Program-made: the position numbers and the translations under genes
DNA from: an uncultured Pelagibacteraceae bacterium
Lineage (GTDB): Bacteria; Pseudomonadota; Alphaproteobacteria; Pelagibacterales; Pelagibacteraceae
DNA length: 64,000 bases
NCBI GenBank assembly: GCA_902628495.1
Contig: CACONH010000001.1
Location: 1-64,000, forward strand
Direction of reading: 5' to 3'
Shown here: positions 39,423 through 50,791 of the stretch, in pieces
How positions within the stretch are numbered: position 1 is the stretch's first letter
How the letters are laid out: each line of letters opens with the position of its first letter
The notes under the pieces: generated by a model
Told to the model about the DNA's origin: nothing
Databases searched by the model: none
What the model saw: only the letters and a program-made list of their open reading frames with translations

Positions 39423-39947
39423 ATGGAAATTAAAAAAAATATAGTGTTATTGGGTATGATGGGTTCTGGAAAATCCACTATTGGTGGTTTACTAGCTAAA
39501 AAATTAAACAGTGTTTTAATAGATATAGATAAAAAAATTGAAAAAATGCAAAATTTAAAGATTAGTGAAATTTTTAAGACTAAAGGTGAGGCGTATTTCA
39601 GAGAATTAGAATTTAATGTTACCCTTCAATCTCTAGAAAGTGATAATAATATAATATCACTAGGAGGCGGGGCTTTTATGAATAAAGAACTTCGAAAAGT
39701 TTTAAAACAAAAATCCTCAACATTTTGGCTTCATTGGAATGCAGATACTTTAATAAAAAGGATAAAGAATAATGATAAAAGGCCGATAATAAAAGGATTA
39801 GACGATTTTGAAATTAAAAAGTTGATTAATGAAAGAAACAAAATTTACTATTTTTCAGACTTTAAAATAATATGTGAAAGTTTAAAAAAAACAGAAATAG
39901 TAGATAAAATTATTAAGAAATGTAAAAAAAATGAAATTATTTGTTAA
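39423..39947 (+). CDS. aroK: Shikimate kinase
   Basis: AroK phosphorylates shikimate at the 3-hydroxyl in the common aromatic pathway. The P-loop is GMMGSGKS (residues 11-18 of MEIKKNIVLLGMMGSGK). The shikimate-binding elements DIDKKIE and ISLGGGAFMN follow. I chose the ATG at 39423 (174 residues) because it fits the family N-terminus; an in-frame ATG at 39318 would add 35 residues in the intergenic space and overlap the divergent gene. It overlaps aroB by 17 bases. Confidence 0.94.
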   Translation: MEIKKNIVLLGMMGSGKSTIGGLLAKKLNSVLIDIDKKIEKMQNLKISEIFKTKGEAYFRELEFNVTLQSLESDNNIISLGGGAFMNKELRKVLKQKSSTFWLHWNADTLIKRIKNNDKRPIIKGLDDFEIKKLINERNKIYYFSDFKIICESLKKTEIVDKIIKKCKKNEIIC

Positions 39948-41025
39948 GACGAAAGATAAAAAATATCCAATTTATTTTAGTGTAAACAGTCATATTAATA
40001 TTAAAAAAATTTTAATTAAGAACAACATTAATCTAAAAAAATTGATGGTTGTATATGACAAGAATGTTCCTAAAAATATTACAAACAAATTTAAACATAC
40101 GTTAAAAAAGGGTGAAAATATATTCCTTGGGCTTAATGTCAGTGAAAAAATAAAAAATTTAAACACAGTTAAAACAATATTAGATATTTTAGGGAAAAAT
40201 AATTTTAATAGAAATGATAGCATGATTTGTATCGGAGGTGGTATCGCAGGCGATATATGTGCTTTTGCTGCGAGTATTTATAAAAGGGGATTAAAATTTG
40301 TAAACATTCCAACAACCTTATTGAGCCAGGTAGATTCTTCGATAGGAGGCAAGACTGGAATAAATAATTTTTCTGGAAAAAATATGATAGGAACTTTTTG
40401 TCAACCAAATGTTGTAATTACTGATATTACGTTTCTTAAATCACTTCCAAAAAGAGAGATGATTTGTGGATACGCAGAAATATTAAAACATGCTTTGATT
40501 AGTGACAAAAAATTTTTTATTTTTTTAAAGAACAACTTAAAAAATATTTTAAATTTAAGTCCAAATATAACAAAGAGAGCGATTTTTAAGAGTTGCAAGA
40601 TTAAAAAAAATATTGTGGAGAGGGATGAGAGAGAGATCAATTTAAGAAAAACATTAAATTATGGTCATACCTTTGCTCATGCATTTGAGTCTACTCTAGG
40701 TTATACAAATAAATTAAACCACGGAGAGGCAGTTTTGCTAGGTATTTTAGTAGCATCAAAATTTAGTAACAATGAAGGATTTCTTCCAAAAAGTGAGCTG
40801 GAGTTAATAGAGGGCCATATTAAAGAATTAAAATATCATAAATTAAAAAAATATTTTAATAAAAAAAGTATTAAGACAATTGTAAATTTTATGGCTAGAG
40901 ATAAGAAAAATTACAGTAAAAATATTAATTTAATTTTATTAAAAAGAGTTTCAAAACCGCTTTTGAATAATACTTATCCAAAAATTAAAATTGAAAAATT
41001 TTTAAATACGCTAATTAATAAATAA
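39931..41025 (+). CDS. aroB: 3-dehydroquinate synthase
   Basis: AroB forms 3-dehydroquinate from DAHP with NAD and a divalent metal. The 364-residue protein carries the nucleotide block CIGGGIAGDICAFAASIYKRG and IPTTLLSQVDSSIGGKTGIN. The metal-ligand region LNYGHTFAHAFE follows later. It overlaps aroK by 17 bases, the classical aroK-aroB pairing, and overlaps the convergent bolA-like gene by 15 bases. This is a standard enzyme with many lysines. Confidence 0.96.
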   Translation: MKLFVKTKDKKYPIYFSVNSHINIKKILIKNNINLKKLMVVYDKNVPKNITNKFKHTLKKGENIFLGLNVSEKIKNLNTVKTILDILGKNNFNRNDSMICIGGGIAGDICAFAASIYKRGLKFVNIPTTLLSQVDSSIGGKTGINNFSGKNMIGTFCQPNVVITDITFLKSLPKREMICGYAEILKHALISDKKFFIFLKNNLKNILNLSPNITKRAIFKSCKIKKNIVERDEREINLRKTLNYGHTFAHAFESTLGYTNKLNHGEAVLLGILVASKFSNNEGFLPKSELELIEGHIKELKYHKLKKYFNKKSIKTIVNFMARDKKNYSKNINLILLKRVSKPLLNNTYPKIKIEKFLNTLINK

Positions 41026-41271
41026 TTGAATGGAATGAATATATTCTTTTAACTCTTTATTTATAATAGAAAAAATGTACCTATTGGATTCTATTTTTTT
41101 TTTTGATTTAAGTTCTATAGACTCAATTTTAATTTTTAAGTGAAATTTTTTTGAGTCAAAGTTTTTATGTTTTTTGTGTAAAAATGTTTTATCCTCGATT
41201 ATAATTTTTTCACATTTAATTTTATCACAAATTTTTTTTTTTACTTTTTTTATTAAAATATTTATTTCCAT
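41011..41271 (-). CDS. BolA family protein
   Basis: The 86-residue protein has the BolA fold pattern: a helix, then KKHKNFDSKKFHLKIKIES and IESNRYIFSIINKELKEYIHSIQLFI. BolA proteins act with monothiol glutaredoxins in iron-sulfur and iron regulation. I chose the ATG at 41271 (MEINILIKKV); an in-frame start at 41403 would run across the J-domain gene. The start lies 25 bases from the divergent J-domain gene, and the 3' end overlaps aroB by 15 bases. The divergence from typical BolA reflects AT-driven lysine enrichment. Confidence 0.83.
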   Translation of the reverse strand: MEINILIKKVKKKICDKIKCEKIIIEDKTFLHKKHKNFDSKKFHLKIKIESIELKSKKKIESNRYIFSIINKELKEYIHSIQLFIN

Positions 41272-41296
41272 ATAAAAATTATATAATAATAGTTTA

Positions 41297-41812
41297 ATGA
41301 AAACTATTTGCGATTGGCATAATTGTAATAAAATTGGAGAGTACAAGGCTCCAGTAGAGAAAGATAACAGTAAAAAATATAGATTATTGTGTTTAGAGCA
41401 CATAAAAGAATTTAATAAAAGTTGGAATTATTTTGAAAACATGAATGATACAGAAATTTTAGAATTTATCAAAGCCGATATGACTTGGCATAAGCCAACC
41501 CAAAATTTTAGTGCACAAGACAATTTTTTTAAAATATTGTGGAACAATGCTTTAAATGAAAATTTAGATAAAAATAGTTTTGATAAAATTAATTCCAAGT
41601 CATTAAATTTTAATTTTACTGACAAAGACTTGAAAGCTTTTGATATTTTGGGCTTAGATGTTACTAGAAATTGGGAAAATATAAGATCAAAGTTTAAAAA
41701 ACTTGTTAAAAAATTTCATCCTGATATGAATGCAGGGAATAAAAAATTCGAAGAAAAACTGAAAATAATAACTTTAGCTTATACGCAACTAAAAAGGGCT
41801 TTGAAAAAATGA
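41297..41812 (+). CDS. J-domain protein with N-terminal zinc-like motif, linked to CobS
   Basis: The 171-residue protein has a Cys/His cluster at the N-terminus (Cys5, His8, Cys10, then Cys32 and His35) that could bind zinc. A middle helical region follows, and then a C-terminal J domain with HPD at residues 141-143 (KFHPDMNAG). It overlaps cobS by 4 bases (ATGA), so it is cotranslated. A J-protein in front of CobS/CobT recurs in alphaproteobacteria. The domain layout suggests it brings DnaK to the CobST complex or its client. Confidence 0.88.
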   Translation: MKTICDWHNCNKIGEYKAPVEKDNSKKYRLLCLEHIKEFNKSWNYFENMNDTEILEFIKADMTWHKPTQNFSAQDNFFKILWNNALNENLDKNSFDKINSKSLNFNFTDKDLKAFDILGLDVTRNWENIRSKFKKLVKKFHPDMNAGNKKFEEKLKIITLAYTQLKRALKK

Positions 41813-42777
41813 ATAATGAATTGAATATTGTACCAAGTATAAAATTATCTGTTAAACAAACATTTGGAATTGATAGTAATTTAGAAGTTGATGCTTTTGA
41901 AAAAAAAAATGAATTTGTTCCAGAAATAGATAAAAATTATAAATTTGATAGAGATACTACAATTGCAATATTATCTGGTTTTTCTTTTAACAAAAGAGTT
42001 TTAGTTCAAGGTTATCATGGAACTGGAAAATCAACTCATATAGAACAAATAGCTGCTAGACTTAATTGGCCATGTGTTAGAGTAAATCTAGATAGTCACA
42101 TAAGTAGAATAGATCTTATAGGCAAAGATGCTATTAAATTAAAAGATGGAAAACAAATTACAGAATTCCAAGAAGGTATTTTACCTTGGTCAATTCAAAA
42201 CCCTGTTGCTTTAGTTTTTGATGAATATGACGCTGGAAGACCAGATGTTATGTTTGTTATTCAAAGAATTTTGGAAGCGGAAGGAAACTTTACTTTGCTT
42301 GATAAAAATAAAGTTATTAAGCAAAATAAATATTTCAGACTTTTTGCTACCTCTAATACTGTTGGATTGGGAGATACTTCAGGTCTTTACCATGGCACCC
42401 AACAAATAAACCAGGGTCAAATGGATAGATGGAACATTGTCACTACTTTAAATTATCTAAGTCTTGAAAAAGAAATGGAGATCATTTTAGCAAAAAACAA
42501 GTCTTATAATAATGCTGAGGGCAAAGAAAAAATTTCAAATATGATTAAAGTAGCTACTTTAACTAGAAAAGGTTTTATTGCTGGAGATATCTCAACTGTT
42601 ATGAGTCCAAGAACAGTATTACATTGGGCAGACAATGCTGAAATATTTAAAAATTTGGGATATGCATTTAGAGTAACTTTTTTAAATAAATGCGACGAGT
42701 CTGAAAAAAATATTATTTCTGAATATTATCAAAGATGTTTTGGAGAAGATTTACAAGAATCGCTCATTAATTCCTAA
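41809..42777 (+). CDS. cobS: CobS-type AAA+ ATPase (cobaltochelatase small subunit)
   Basis: CobS is the AAA+ motor that works with CobT to load CobN for cobalt insertion in aerobic cobalamin synthesis. The 322-residue protein has Walker A GYHGTGKS (68-75, Lys74) and Walker B VFDEYD (136-141). The sensor region [17 protein letters not shown] follows. It resembles CobS over its whole length. It follows the J-domain gene with a 4-base overlap and cobT after 5 bases. No CobN or other cobalamin gene is in this window, so the role may not be cobalt insertion. Confidence 0.92.
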   Translation: MNNELNIVPSIKLSVKQTFGIDSNLEVDAFEKKNEFVPEIDKNYKFDRDTTIAILSGFSFNKRVLVQGYHGTGKSTHIEQIAARLNWPCVRVNLDSHISRIDLIGKDAIKLKDGKQITEFQEGILPWSIQNPVALVFDEYDAGRPDVMFVIQRILEAEGNFTLLDKNKVIKQNKYFRLFATSNTVGLGDTSGLYHGTQQINQGQMDRWNIVTTLNYLSLEKEMEIILAKNKSYNNAEGKEKISNMIKVATLTRKGFIAGDISTVMSPRTVLHWADNAEIFKNLGYAFRVTFLNKCDESEKNIISEYYQRCFGEDLQESLINS

Positions 42778-42782
42778 ATCTC

Positions 42783-44594
42783 ATGGAAAAAAAAAGAGAA
42801 ATTCTAGAAGAACAAATTAAACAAGCCCTGACTTCAACCTTCAAAGTAATTTCGAATCATATAGAAGACAAAAATTCAAAAAATAAAGATTTGAAAATTA
42901 AAACATTAGATTTTTCAGAGATTAAAGATTTAAAATCTAAAAATGATTATATTAGATTAAGAGCGAATACTGATTCAAAAGCATTGAAGATTAGATTTTC
43001 TGATAATGGTATTTTCATTAAAAATCAGCCCAAAAATCCAGCCTTAAGCAAAATTTATGAATTATCTGAAAAAATAAGATGTGAAATGCTTGGTTCAAAA
43101 ATGTTAAATGGTATAAAAAAAAATCTTGAAAATAATTATTACCAAAAAATAAATAATAAAAAATACAAAGATGTTAATGACAAAAAAGATATAAATGTAC
43201 TTGACGCATTTGAAATATATATCATAGAAAAATTTTTTAAACTTAATTTAAGTGAAATTTCTCAAAAAACTCTTAGTTACTGGAGAAAAGATTTTGATAA
43301 AAATTTTGACAATCATCTTAATTATTTAATAGATAATTTTGAAAACCAAGAAAATTATAATTCAAAGTTTTCGCAGTTGCTTGAAAAAATGGATATTTTT
43401 GAAAATGATCAAAATCAGGAAAGTAACCAAAACCAAGATAATCAAAATCAATCAAATAATGATACCTCTGGAGATGAAGAAAATAACGATAAACAAGATA
43501 TTCAAGATAAGGTAAGTGAGGATCAATTAAGTGTTGAAACTGATTATGATGTAAATCAATTTAGGATGGAAGAAGACTCTGAACAATCTGAAGAGTCAGG
43601 AGAAAGTCTTGAGAGAGTTACTCAAAAACTAAATATAAATAAAAAAAATATTGAATATAAAGTTTTTACTTCAAAATTTGACGAAATTGCAAAAGCAGAA
43701 AATTTAGAAAAAGAGGAGGAGATTTTAAGACTAAGAAAAAACCTTGATCAACAGCTAATTAATTTCCAAGATTTAATTACCAAATTAGCTAATAAACTAC
43801 AAAGACAATTATTGGCAATACAAAATCGATCATGGGAGTACGATCTTGAAGAAGGCTTATTAGACAGTTCTAAACTAACAAGAATTATAATTGATCCGCA
43901 AAATTCTCTCTCTTTTAAAAAAGAAAAGGATTTTGAATTCAAAGATACAATAGTTACCCTATTAATTGATAATTCTGGTTCAATGCGGGGAAGACCGATA
44001 ACTATTGCAGCATTGTGTGCAGACATTTTATCTAGAACATTAGAAAGATGTAACGTCAAAGTAGAAATTTTGGGATTCACTACAAAAAATTGGAAGGGTG
44101 GTGAGTCTAGAGAGGACTGGAATAAAAATGGAAAACCTCAGTATCCAGGAAGATTAAACGATTTAAGACATATAATTTATAAAAGTGCAGATTCTAATTG
44201 GAGACAATCAAAAAAGAATTTAGGCCTTATGTTGAAAGAAGGATTGCTTAAAGAAAACATAGATGGTGAGGCAATACTTTGGGCGTTTAATAGGCTAAAA
44301 AAAAGAAAAGAAGAACGAAAAATTTTAATGGTAATTTCTGATGGGGCACCTGTTGATGACTCTACATTATCAGTAAATTCTGGAGACTTTTTAGAAAAAC
44401 ATCTGAAAAAAGTTGTTAAAACTATTCAAGACAATAAGGATTTTGAAATCCTAGCTATAGGTATTGGACATGATGTATCTCGTTATTATAAAAAAGCCAT
44501 AAAAATTACAGATGTTCAAGAACTTGGTGATGTAATGATAAAACAATTAAGCCAATTATTTGATAATAAAAACGAAAAAAAAACTTATCACTAG
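42783..44594 (+). CDS. cobT: CobT-type protein with von Willebrand A domain
   Basis: The 603-residue partner of CobS. The N-terminal helical part is followed by an acidic, Gln/Asn-rich low-complexity region (about residues 215-275). The C-terminal VWA domain has a MIDAS motif DNSGS (Asp396, Ser398, Ser400) and later [15 protein letters not shown]. In CobN-type chelatases this subunit acts as a scaffold that transmits ATPase movement. The acidic linker is typical of CobT. The 3' end overlaps the convergent regB by the palindrome CTAG. Function without CobN is uncertain. Confidence 0.92.
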   Translation: MEKKREILEEQIKQALTSTFKVISNHIEDKNSKNKDLKIKTLDFSEIKDLKSKNDYIRLRANTDSKALKIRFSDNGIFIKNQPKNPALSKIYELSEKIRCEMLGSKMLNGIKKNLENNYYQKINNKKYKDVNDKKDINVLDAFEIYIIEKFFKLNLSEISQKTLSYWRKDFDKNFDNHLNYLIDNFENQENYNSKFSQLLEKMDIFENDQNQESNQNQDNQNQSNNDTSGDEENNDKQDIQDKVSEDQLSVETDYDVNQFRMEEDSEQSEESGESLERVTQKLNINKKNIEYKVFTSKFDEIAKAENLEKEEEILRLRKNLDQQLINFQDLITKLANKLQRQLLAIQNRSWEYDLEEGLLDSSKLTRIIIDPQNSLSFKKEKDFEFKDTIVTLLIDNSGSMRGRPITIAALCADILSRTLERCNVKVEILGFTTKNWKGGESREDWNKNGKPQYPGRLNDLRHIIYKSADSNWRQSKKNLGLMLKEGLLKENIDGEAILWAFNRLKKRKEERKILMVISDGAPVDDSTLSVNSGDFLEKHLKKVVKTIQDNKDFEILAIGIGHDVSRYYKKAIKITDVQELGDVMIKQLSQLFDNKNEKKTYH

Positions 44595-45871
44595 ATATTT
44601 TTCAAAAAAGTATTTTTCCAACTAATTATAACTTCTGCACCAAGTCTTGTTTTTGAGTTTCTACAAATAACTTTGGCTTTATTTCTTTCTAATAAAGTCT
44701 TGCCAATAAAGATGCCTAAACCTAAACCTGATTTATTATTGTCTTTATTAGATGAAGATTTAATATAGGGTTCGCCAATTTTACCAAGAATATCTTTAGG
44801 ATATCCATCTCCATCATCTTCAATCGAAATTTCAGTAGTTTCATTATTACTTTTAACAGAAACATATATTTTTTTTTTAGCAAATTTATTTGCGTTACCA
44901 ATAAAATTTCTAATTCCATATATAATTTCAATTATTTTTGAAATTTTGAAAGAGTTTGCATCTTGACTTAGATTTATTATAAATTGTTTATCTGATATCT
45001 CTCTAAAGGATTTAATAATATCTGAAACATATTCTGAAATAGATAATTCCTGATTTATAAAATCATCTTCTTGAGATGGGTTTAAGGATAATTTTTTCAA
45101 AATTTGGCTGCATCTTTCTACTTGACTGACTAATAATTCAATGTCTTTTTCTATATCTTTTTGATCTTTAAATTGTTTGTACATATCTTGTGATATAACT
45201 TTTATGGTTGAAAGAGGTGTATTTAATGAGTGCGCTGCAGCTGCAGCTTGTCCGCCAAGCGAGACTAATTCATGCTCTTTTGCAATAACTTGTTCTAATT
45301 TATCTAAAGCCTCTTTTCTTAATATAGACTCTCTACCAAATGTGATAGCAAAATAATTTAAGAATATTAAGGCTATTATGAGTGAAGTTGGTATTGCGTA
45401 ATAATAAAAATTATTTACCAAAATTTTATTTGTGCCAGGATAAGTCAATTCAATATGATAAAATGTTAATAAAATTATTGATAAAATAGTTAAACAAATA
45501 AGTGTTAAGCTAGCTTTTAAATCAAGATTAGATGAGGAAAAAACGCTTGGAATTATTAAAAATATTGAAAATGGATTAAGAATTCCTCCAGTTAGATAAA
45601 TTAATGAACCTAGTTGTAAGATGTCTATCAATAAAAATATAAATGATGCCCTATTTGATAGAATATTTTTTTGATAAAAATAAACTAAGATTAGATTTGA
45701 AATAACTCCTAGAATTATTATTAAATTTGTTAAATAAATATTGAATTGAAATTTAAAAAAGAAATAAACAATATTGATAGTTAAGAACTGTCCAATTATA
45801 CCAATCCATCTCAAATTAATATACGTAGACTTGTTTAAAGAGTAAATGTTAGAAACAGAAGTTGTTTCCAT
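44591..45871 (-). CDS. regB: RegB/PrrB-type redox-sensing histidine kinase
   Basis: The 426-residue membrane kinase shows both RegB hallmarks: the quinone-sensing heptapeptide GGILNPF (95-101) and a redox-active cysteine (Cys254 in VERCSQIL). That cysteine is 40 residues from the phosphorylated His214 ([10 protein letters not shown]), the same spacing as in Rhodobacter RegB. Six membrane helices precede the kinase core, and the ATPase domain has DDGDGYP and GLGLGIF. RegB homologues tune respiration to the redox state of the quinone pool. No RegA partner or senC gene is beside it. Confidence 0.92.
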   Translation of the reverse strand: METTSVSNIYSLNKSTYINLRWIGIIGQFLTINIVYFFFKFQFNIYLTNLIIILGVISNLILVYFYQKNILSNRASFIFLLIDILQLGSLIYLTGGILNPFSIFLIIPSVFSSSNLDLKASLTLICLTILSIILLTFYHIELTYPGTNKILVNNFYYYAIPTSLIIALIFLNYFAITFGRESILRKEALDKLEQVIAKEHELVSLGGQAAAAAHSLNTPLSTIKVISQDMYKQFKDQKDIEKDIELLVSQVERCSQILKKLSLNPSQEDDFINQELSISEYVSDIIKSFREISDKQFIINLSQDANSFKISKIIEIIYGIRNFIGNANKFAKKKIYVSVKSNNETTEISIEDDGDGYPKDILGKIGEPYIKSSSNKDNNKSGLGLGIFIGKTLLERNKAKVICRNSKTRLGAEVIISWKNTFLKNI

Positions 45872-45876
45872 ATAGT

Positions 45877-47961
<2,085 letters not shown>

Positions 47962-48094
47962 TTATCATTTTTTACTTATTTAATAAAACTCACTTAACTA
48001 TTGAGATCAAATTAACGTTTAAATTTGCGGATTATTTGGTGATTTTTTTTTTTTTTATCTAAATTGCGTTTTTTTAAAAATAGTTAATAAAAAA

Positions 48095-48184
48095 TGGCGG
48101 AGAGAGTGGGATTCGAACCCACGAAAGAGTTGCCCCTTAACACGCTTTCCAAGCGTGCGCCTTAAACCGCTCGGCCATCTCTCC
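48095..48184 (-). tRNA. tRNA-Ser (anticodon GGA)
   Basis: A 90-base gene with class II long variable arm. It starts GGAGAGA and ends TCTCTCCGCCA, so the acceptor stem pairs seven bases and the CCA end is encoded. The anticodon loop, CTTGGAA flanked by an ACGC/GCGT stem, gives GGA, reading UCC and UCU serine codons. The GTTCGAATC T-loop is intact. Six T follow the gene directly on the minus strand and may end transcription. It lies 15 bases from the first sugar-island gene. Confidence 0.97.
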
Positions 48185-48199
48185 ATGTATATAAAAATA

Positions 48200-49075
48200 T
48201 TATTTAAACATATTTCTAAATTTACTTTTATATCTATTTAATGTTCTTTTTTGTCTATCTAAAAACCTTAAAAAAATATTTTTCTTTTTATCTCTTTTTG
48301 CAATAATAGGAAATTCTTTCAAATGCAAAAATGTTCTAACTTTATCTTCGTTCAACGCCCATTCTGACTCGTAAGCTGAAAAGAATTTACAATTTTCTAA
48401 CTTTGCCAGTATGGACAAAACACTTTGAGAATGCCTATGGCTAATAAAACCATCTCTTGAAGGCAATTTAAATTTTGTTTCATCATCGTCAATAAGATCA
48501 AACCTATTCCGAGTTATATTAAAGTGATTTTGCATAATTTTAATTGCAACAGGGCTTTTTCTAAGAAAAAATGAACCACCCCAAACTTGAGGGGTATTTG
48601 TTATTTTTTGATTATTTTGCACATCAAAATATTTGAAGAGGTCTTCTTTTGTATATTGATATTCTAGATAATTTGGGAAAGTATAATTTTTAAATTTTTT
48701 ATTATCAAGACTTTTATATTCAAATCCTAAAAAACCTTTTTCATAATTTGATACAAATTCAAAATATTCTTTTAATCTATTTTTACCATTTAAATTAAAA
48801 TGACATCCAACATCACACCAGTGATATATGTCACCATCTGCCATTTTTGACAAAATTGATTGATGAATATAGGTTTGCCATACCCAATAGCCATAACCTC
48901 TTACTTTTCCCAAATTAATTAATTCTTTAACATAATTTTTGAAATCTTCATTTAGGTCATCATATGTATATAAATCTATTGAATTATATAAATTCATTTT
49001 TTTTGCTTGCTCTTTAAATCTTTCAGCTGATCGCTTGAGATCTGGACTATAAAAAGAGGCGAGATATATTTTCAC
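48200..49075 (-). CDS. Glycosyltransferase-like protein of the sugar island
   Basis: A 291-residue protein. Near residue 60 it has GKVRGYGYWVWQTYIHQSIL, then KMADGDIYHWCDVGCHFNLNG. Such a YGYW-W-K/Q block with DGDI--CD-GC occurs in capsule and lipopolysaccharide proteins that resemble GT-A glycosyltransferases, the D-x-G being a candidate metal/nucleotide site. A later block WGGSFFLRKSPVAIKIM supports this. There is no signal peptide; the protein is likely cytoplasmic. The exact sugar is unknown. It is the first island gene after the tRNA, 6 bases from the acetyltransferase gene. Confidence 0.72.
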   Translation of the reverse strand: MKIYLASFYSPDLKRSAERFKEQAKKMNLYNSIDLYTYDDLNEDFKNYVKELINLGKVRGYGYWVWQTYIHQSILSKMADGDIYHWCDVGCHFNLNGKNRLKEYFEFVSNYEKGFLGFEYKSLDNKKFKNYTFPNYLEYQYTKEDLFKYFDVQNNQKITNTPQVWGGSFFLRKSPVAIKIMQNHFNITRNRFDLIDDDETKFKLPSRDGFISHRHSQSVLSILAKLENCKFFSAYESEWALNEDKVRTFLHLKEFPIIAKRDKKKNIFLRFLDRQKRTLNRYKSKFRNMFK

Positions 49076-49080
49076 TTAAT

Positions 49081-49764
49081 CTAAAGAAATTTAGTAATTA
49101 CTTTGTGTAAATTTTTTTTCAAAAATTTTGCTGGATTACCTGCAACAATTTGATTTTTTTTAACATTTTTTGTAACCACTGATCCAGCTCCAATGAAAGA
49201 TCCTTCTTCAATAGTTAATCCAGGTAGAATCGTCGCATTAATTCCTACAGTGACAAAATTTTTAATCTTAACATTCCCACCTAATACTGCGCCTGGCATA
49301 ATATGAACGCCTGATCCTATTTGACAATCATGTTCTATGAGGGATGCAGTATTTAAGATAGTATAATCTCCAATTTTGCTGTTTTCATTTATAATTACTC
49401 CTGGAAATATTTGAACTCCTTTTCCCAAATTTTTTTTATCAGCTATTTGAGTATATTTAGAAATAATTCTTAAAGGCTTTAATTTTTTTTTTTCTAATTT
49501 ATTAGAGATAAACAATCTGGCTTTACCATAATGATTACCAATACAGGTGATAAAGTAATGTGAATCTTTCAAAAAATTTTTAAGATCTGATCTATTATTT
49601 GAAAATTTTACGGATGAATCAAATTGTGGTCTACTCAGACCTGGGTCAAATAAATATTTAATTTTTAGGTTCTTATTTAAACCAATTAATTTATGTTTTT
49701 TTATGAAGTTGTAAATAATACCTGCTTTAAATTTAGCTCCCCAAAAAAAAATGTTTTTTTTCAT
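49081..49764 (-). CDS. Sugar O/N-acyltransferase, NeuD-like hexapeptide-repeat protein
   Basis: The 227-residue protein has an N-terminal domain (residues 1-90, starting MKKNIFFWGAKFKAGIIYN) like the PglD/NeuD nucleotide-binding domain. It then has left-handed beta-helix repeats: IFPGVIINENSKIGDYTILNT, LIEHDCQIGSGVHIMPGAVLGG and VTVGINATILPGLTIEEGSFIGAGS. His at DCQ-adjacent EHDCQIG is the likely catalytic base. These enzymes acetylate amino sugars. I chose the ATG at 49764; an in-frame start at 49890 would overlap the divergent epimerase gene. The gap to that gene is 49 bases. Confidence 0.85.
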   Translation of the reverse strand: MKKNIFFWGAKFKAGIIYNFIKKHKLIGLNKNLKIKYLFDPGLSRPQFDSSVKFSNNRSDLKNFLKDSHYFITCIGNHYGKARLFISNKLEKKKLKPLRIISKYTQIADKKNLGKGVQIFPGVIINENSKIGDYTILNTASLIEHDCQIGSGVHIMPGAVLGGNVKIKNFVTVGINATILPGLTIEEGSFIGAGSVVTKNVKKNQIVAGNPAKFLKKNLHKVITKFL

Positions 49765-49813
49765 TAAATAATAGTATACCGAATTAGTAATAATATTGTT
49801 TAAATTTGTTTCA

Positions 49814-50791
49814 ATGAAAAAAATTCTTATCTTAGGTTCTGAGGGTTTTTTGGGATCTGTTTTGGTTCCATATATACTTAAAAACAACAATTTCTATATA
49901 GTTGGAATTGACAAATGTTTTTTTGGAAAAAATAACAAGAAAGTAAAAAATTTTAAATTTTATAAAAAAGATTACAATTTACTTAATACTAATTTTTTTA
50001 AAAAATTCGATTATATTATTGATTTGGTAAACATTTCAAATGATCCCGCATCTGAATTAAATCAAAAATTTACATATTTAACTAATTTCTCAAATAAAGT
50101 TAAATTGTATAAAAAAATTAAAAATGTGAGTAAAATTTCTAGATATATTTATATGTCATCATGCTCTGTTTATGGAAATAACAAAAAGTTAATCAATGAA
50201 AATTCTTTACCAAAACCAATATCACTATATTCCAAACTATGTTTAAAATATGAAAATTATTTAAGATCTGAAAATAAAATTCCTTTCACAATTTTGAGGC
50301 TTGGAACATTATATGGTTGGTCTCCAAGAATGAGATATGATATTGCGATAAATAAAATTATTAGAGACGTTGTATTTTTGAAAAAAATTGAAATTTTGGG
50401 AGGAACCCAGTTAAGATTTTTTTGTTATAACTTATTTGCATGTAAAATTATAAATAAATTAATTGACGAAAAACTAAAAAAAACAAAAAACAAGATATTT
50501 AATATTGGAAATTTTAATACAAATATCGTCCAACTCTCAAAAAAAATACTAGCGTTAACAAAGGTTAAAGATGTAAATGTTTTTCACGAAACAAATACGA
50601 TAGATAAAAGATCTTATGAAGTTTCAATAAAATCATCAAAAAAATTAATTAATAATTTAAATTTTAGTAAATTTACAAACAACTCTATTATTGAGACATT
50701 TAATAAAATTAAAAAAGACAAACAGCCATTTTCTGAAAAAAAAATAACTTTATCGGTGTACAAGCAGTATTTAAAAAAAAATGAGATATGA
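49814..50791 (+). CDS. NAD-dependent epimerase/dehydratase-like protein with altered catalytic lysine
   Basis: A 325-residue extended short-chain dehydrogenase. The nucleotide loop is GSEGFLG near residues 8-14, and the serine block is YMSSCSVYG. In the family the active site is Tyr-x-x-x-Lys; here the segment is PISLYSKLCLKYE, so Tyr139 is present but position +4 is Cys143. The rest of the register, including the following glutamate, matches the family. It is followed by an aminotransferase with a 4-base overlap, so it may make or modify a keto-sugar substrate. The start at 49814 fits the family; 49796 is an alternative. Confidence 0.8.
   Translation: MKKILILGSEGFLGSVLVPYILKNNNFYIVGIDKCFFGKNNKKVKNFKFYKKDYNLLNTNFFKKFDYIIDLVNISNDPASELNQKFTYLTNFSNKVKLYKKIKNVSKISRYIYMSSCSVYGNNKKLINENSLPKPISLYSKLCLKYENYLRSENKIPFTILRLGTLYGWSPRMRYDIAINKIIRDVVFLKKIEILGGTQLRFFCYNLFACKIINKLIDEKLKKTKNKIFNIGNFNTNIVQLSKKILALTKVKDVNVFHETNTIDKRSYEVSIKSSKKLINNLNFSKFTNNSIIETFNKIKKDKQPFSEKKITLSVYKQYLKKNEI

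Noticed and set aside
41272-41403. Longer start for the BolA-type gene
   Set aside because: The extra 44 residues would be antisense to the J-domain gene and do not resemble BolA; the ATG at 41271 matches the family.
48043-48056. Run of 14 T between tRNA-Ser and gyrB
   Set aside because: No stem precedes it on either strand, so it is not called a terminator; homopolymer runs are common here.
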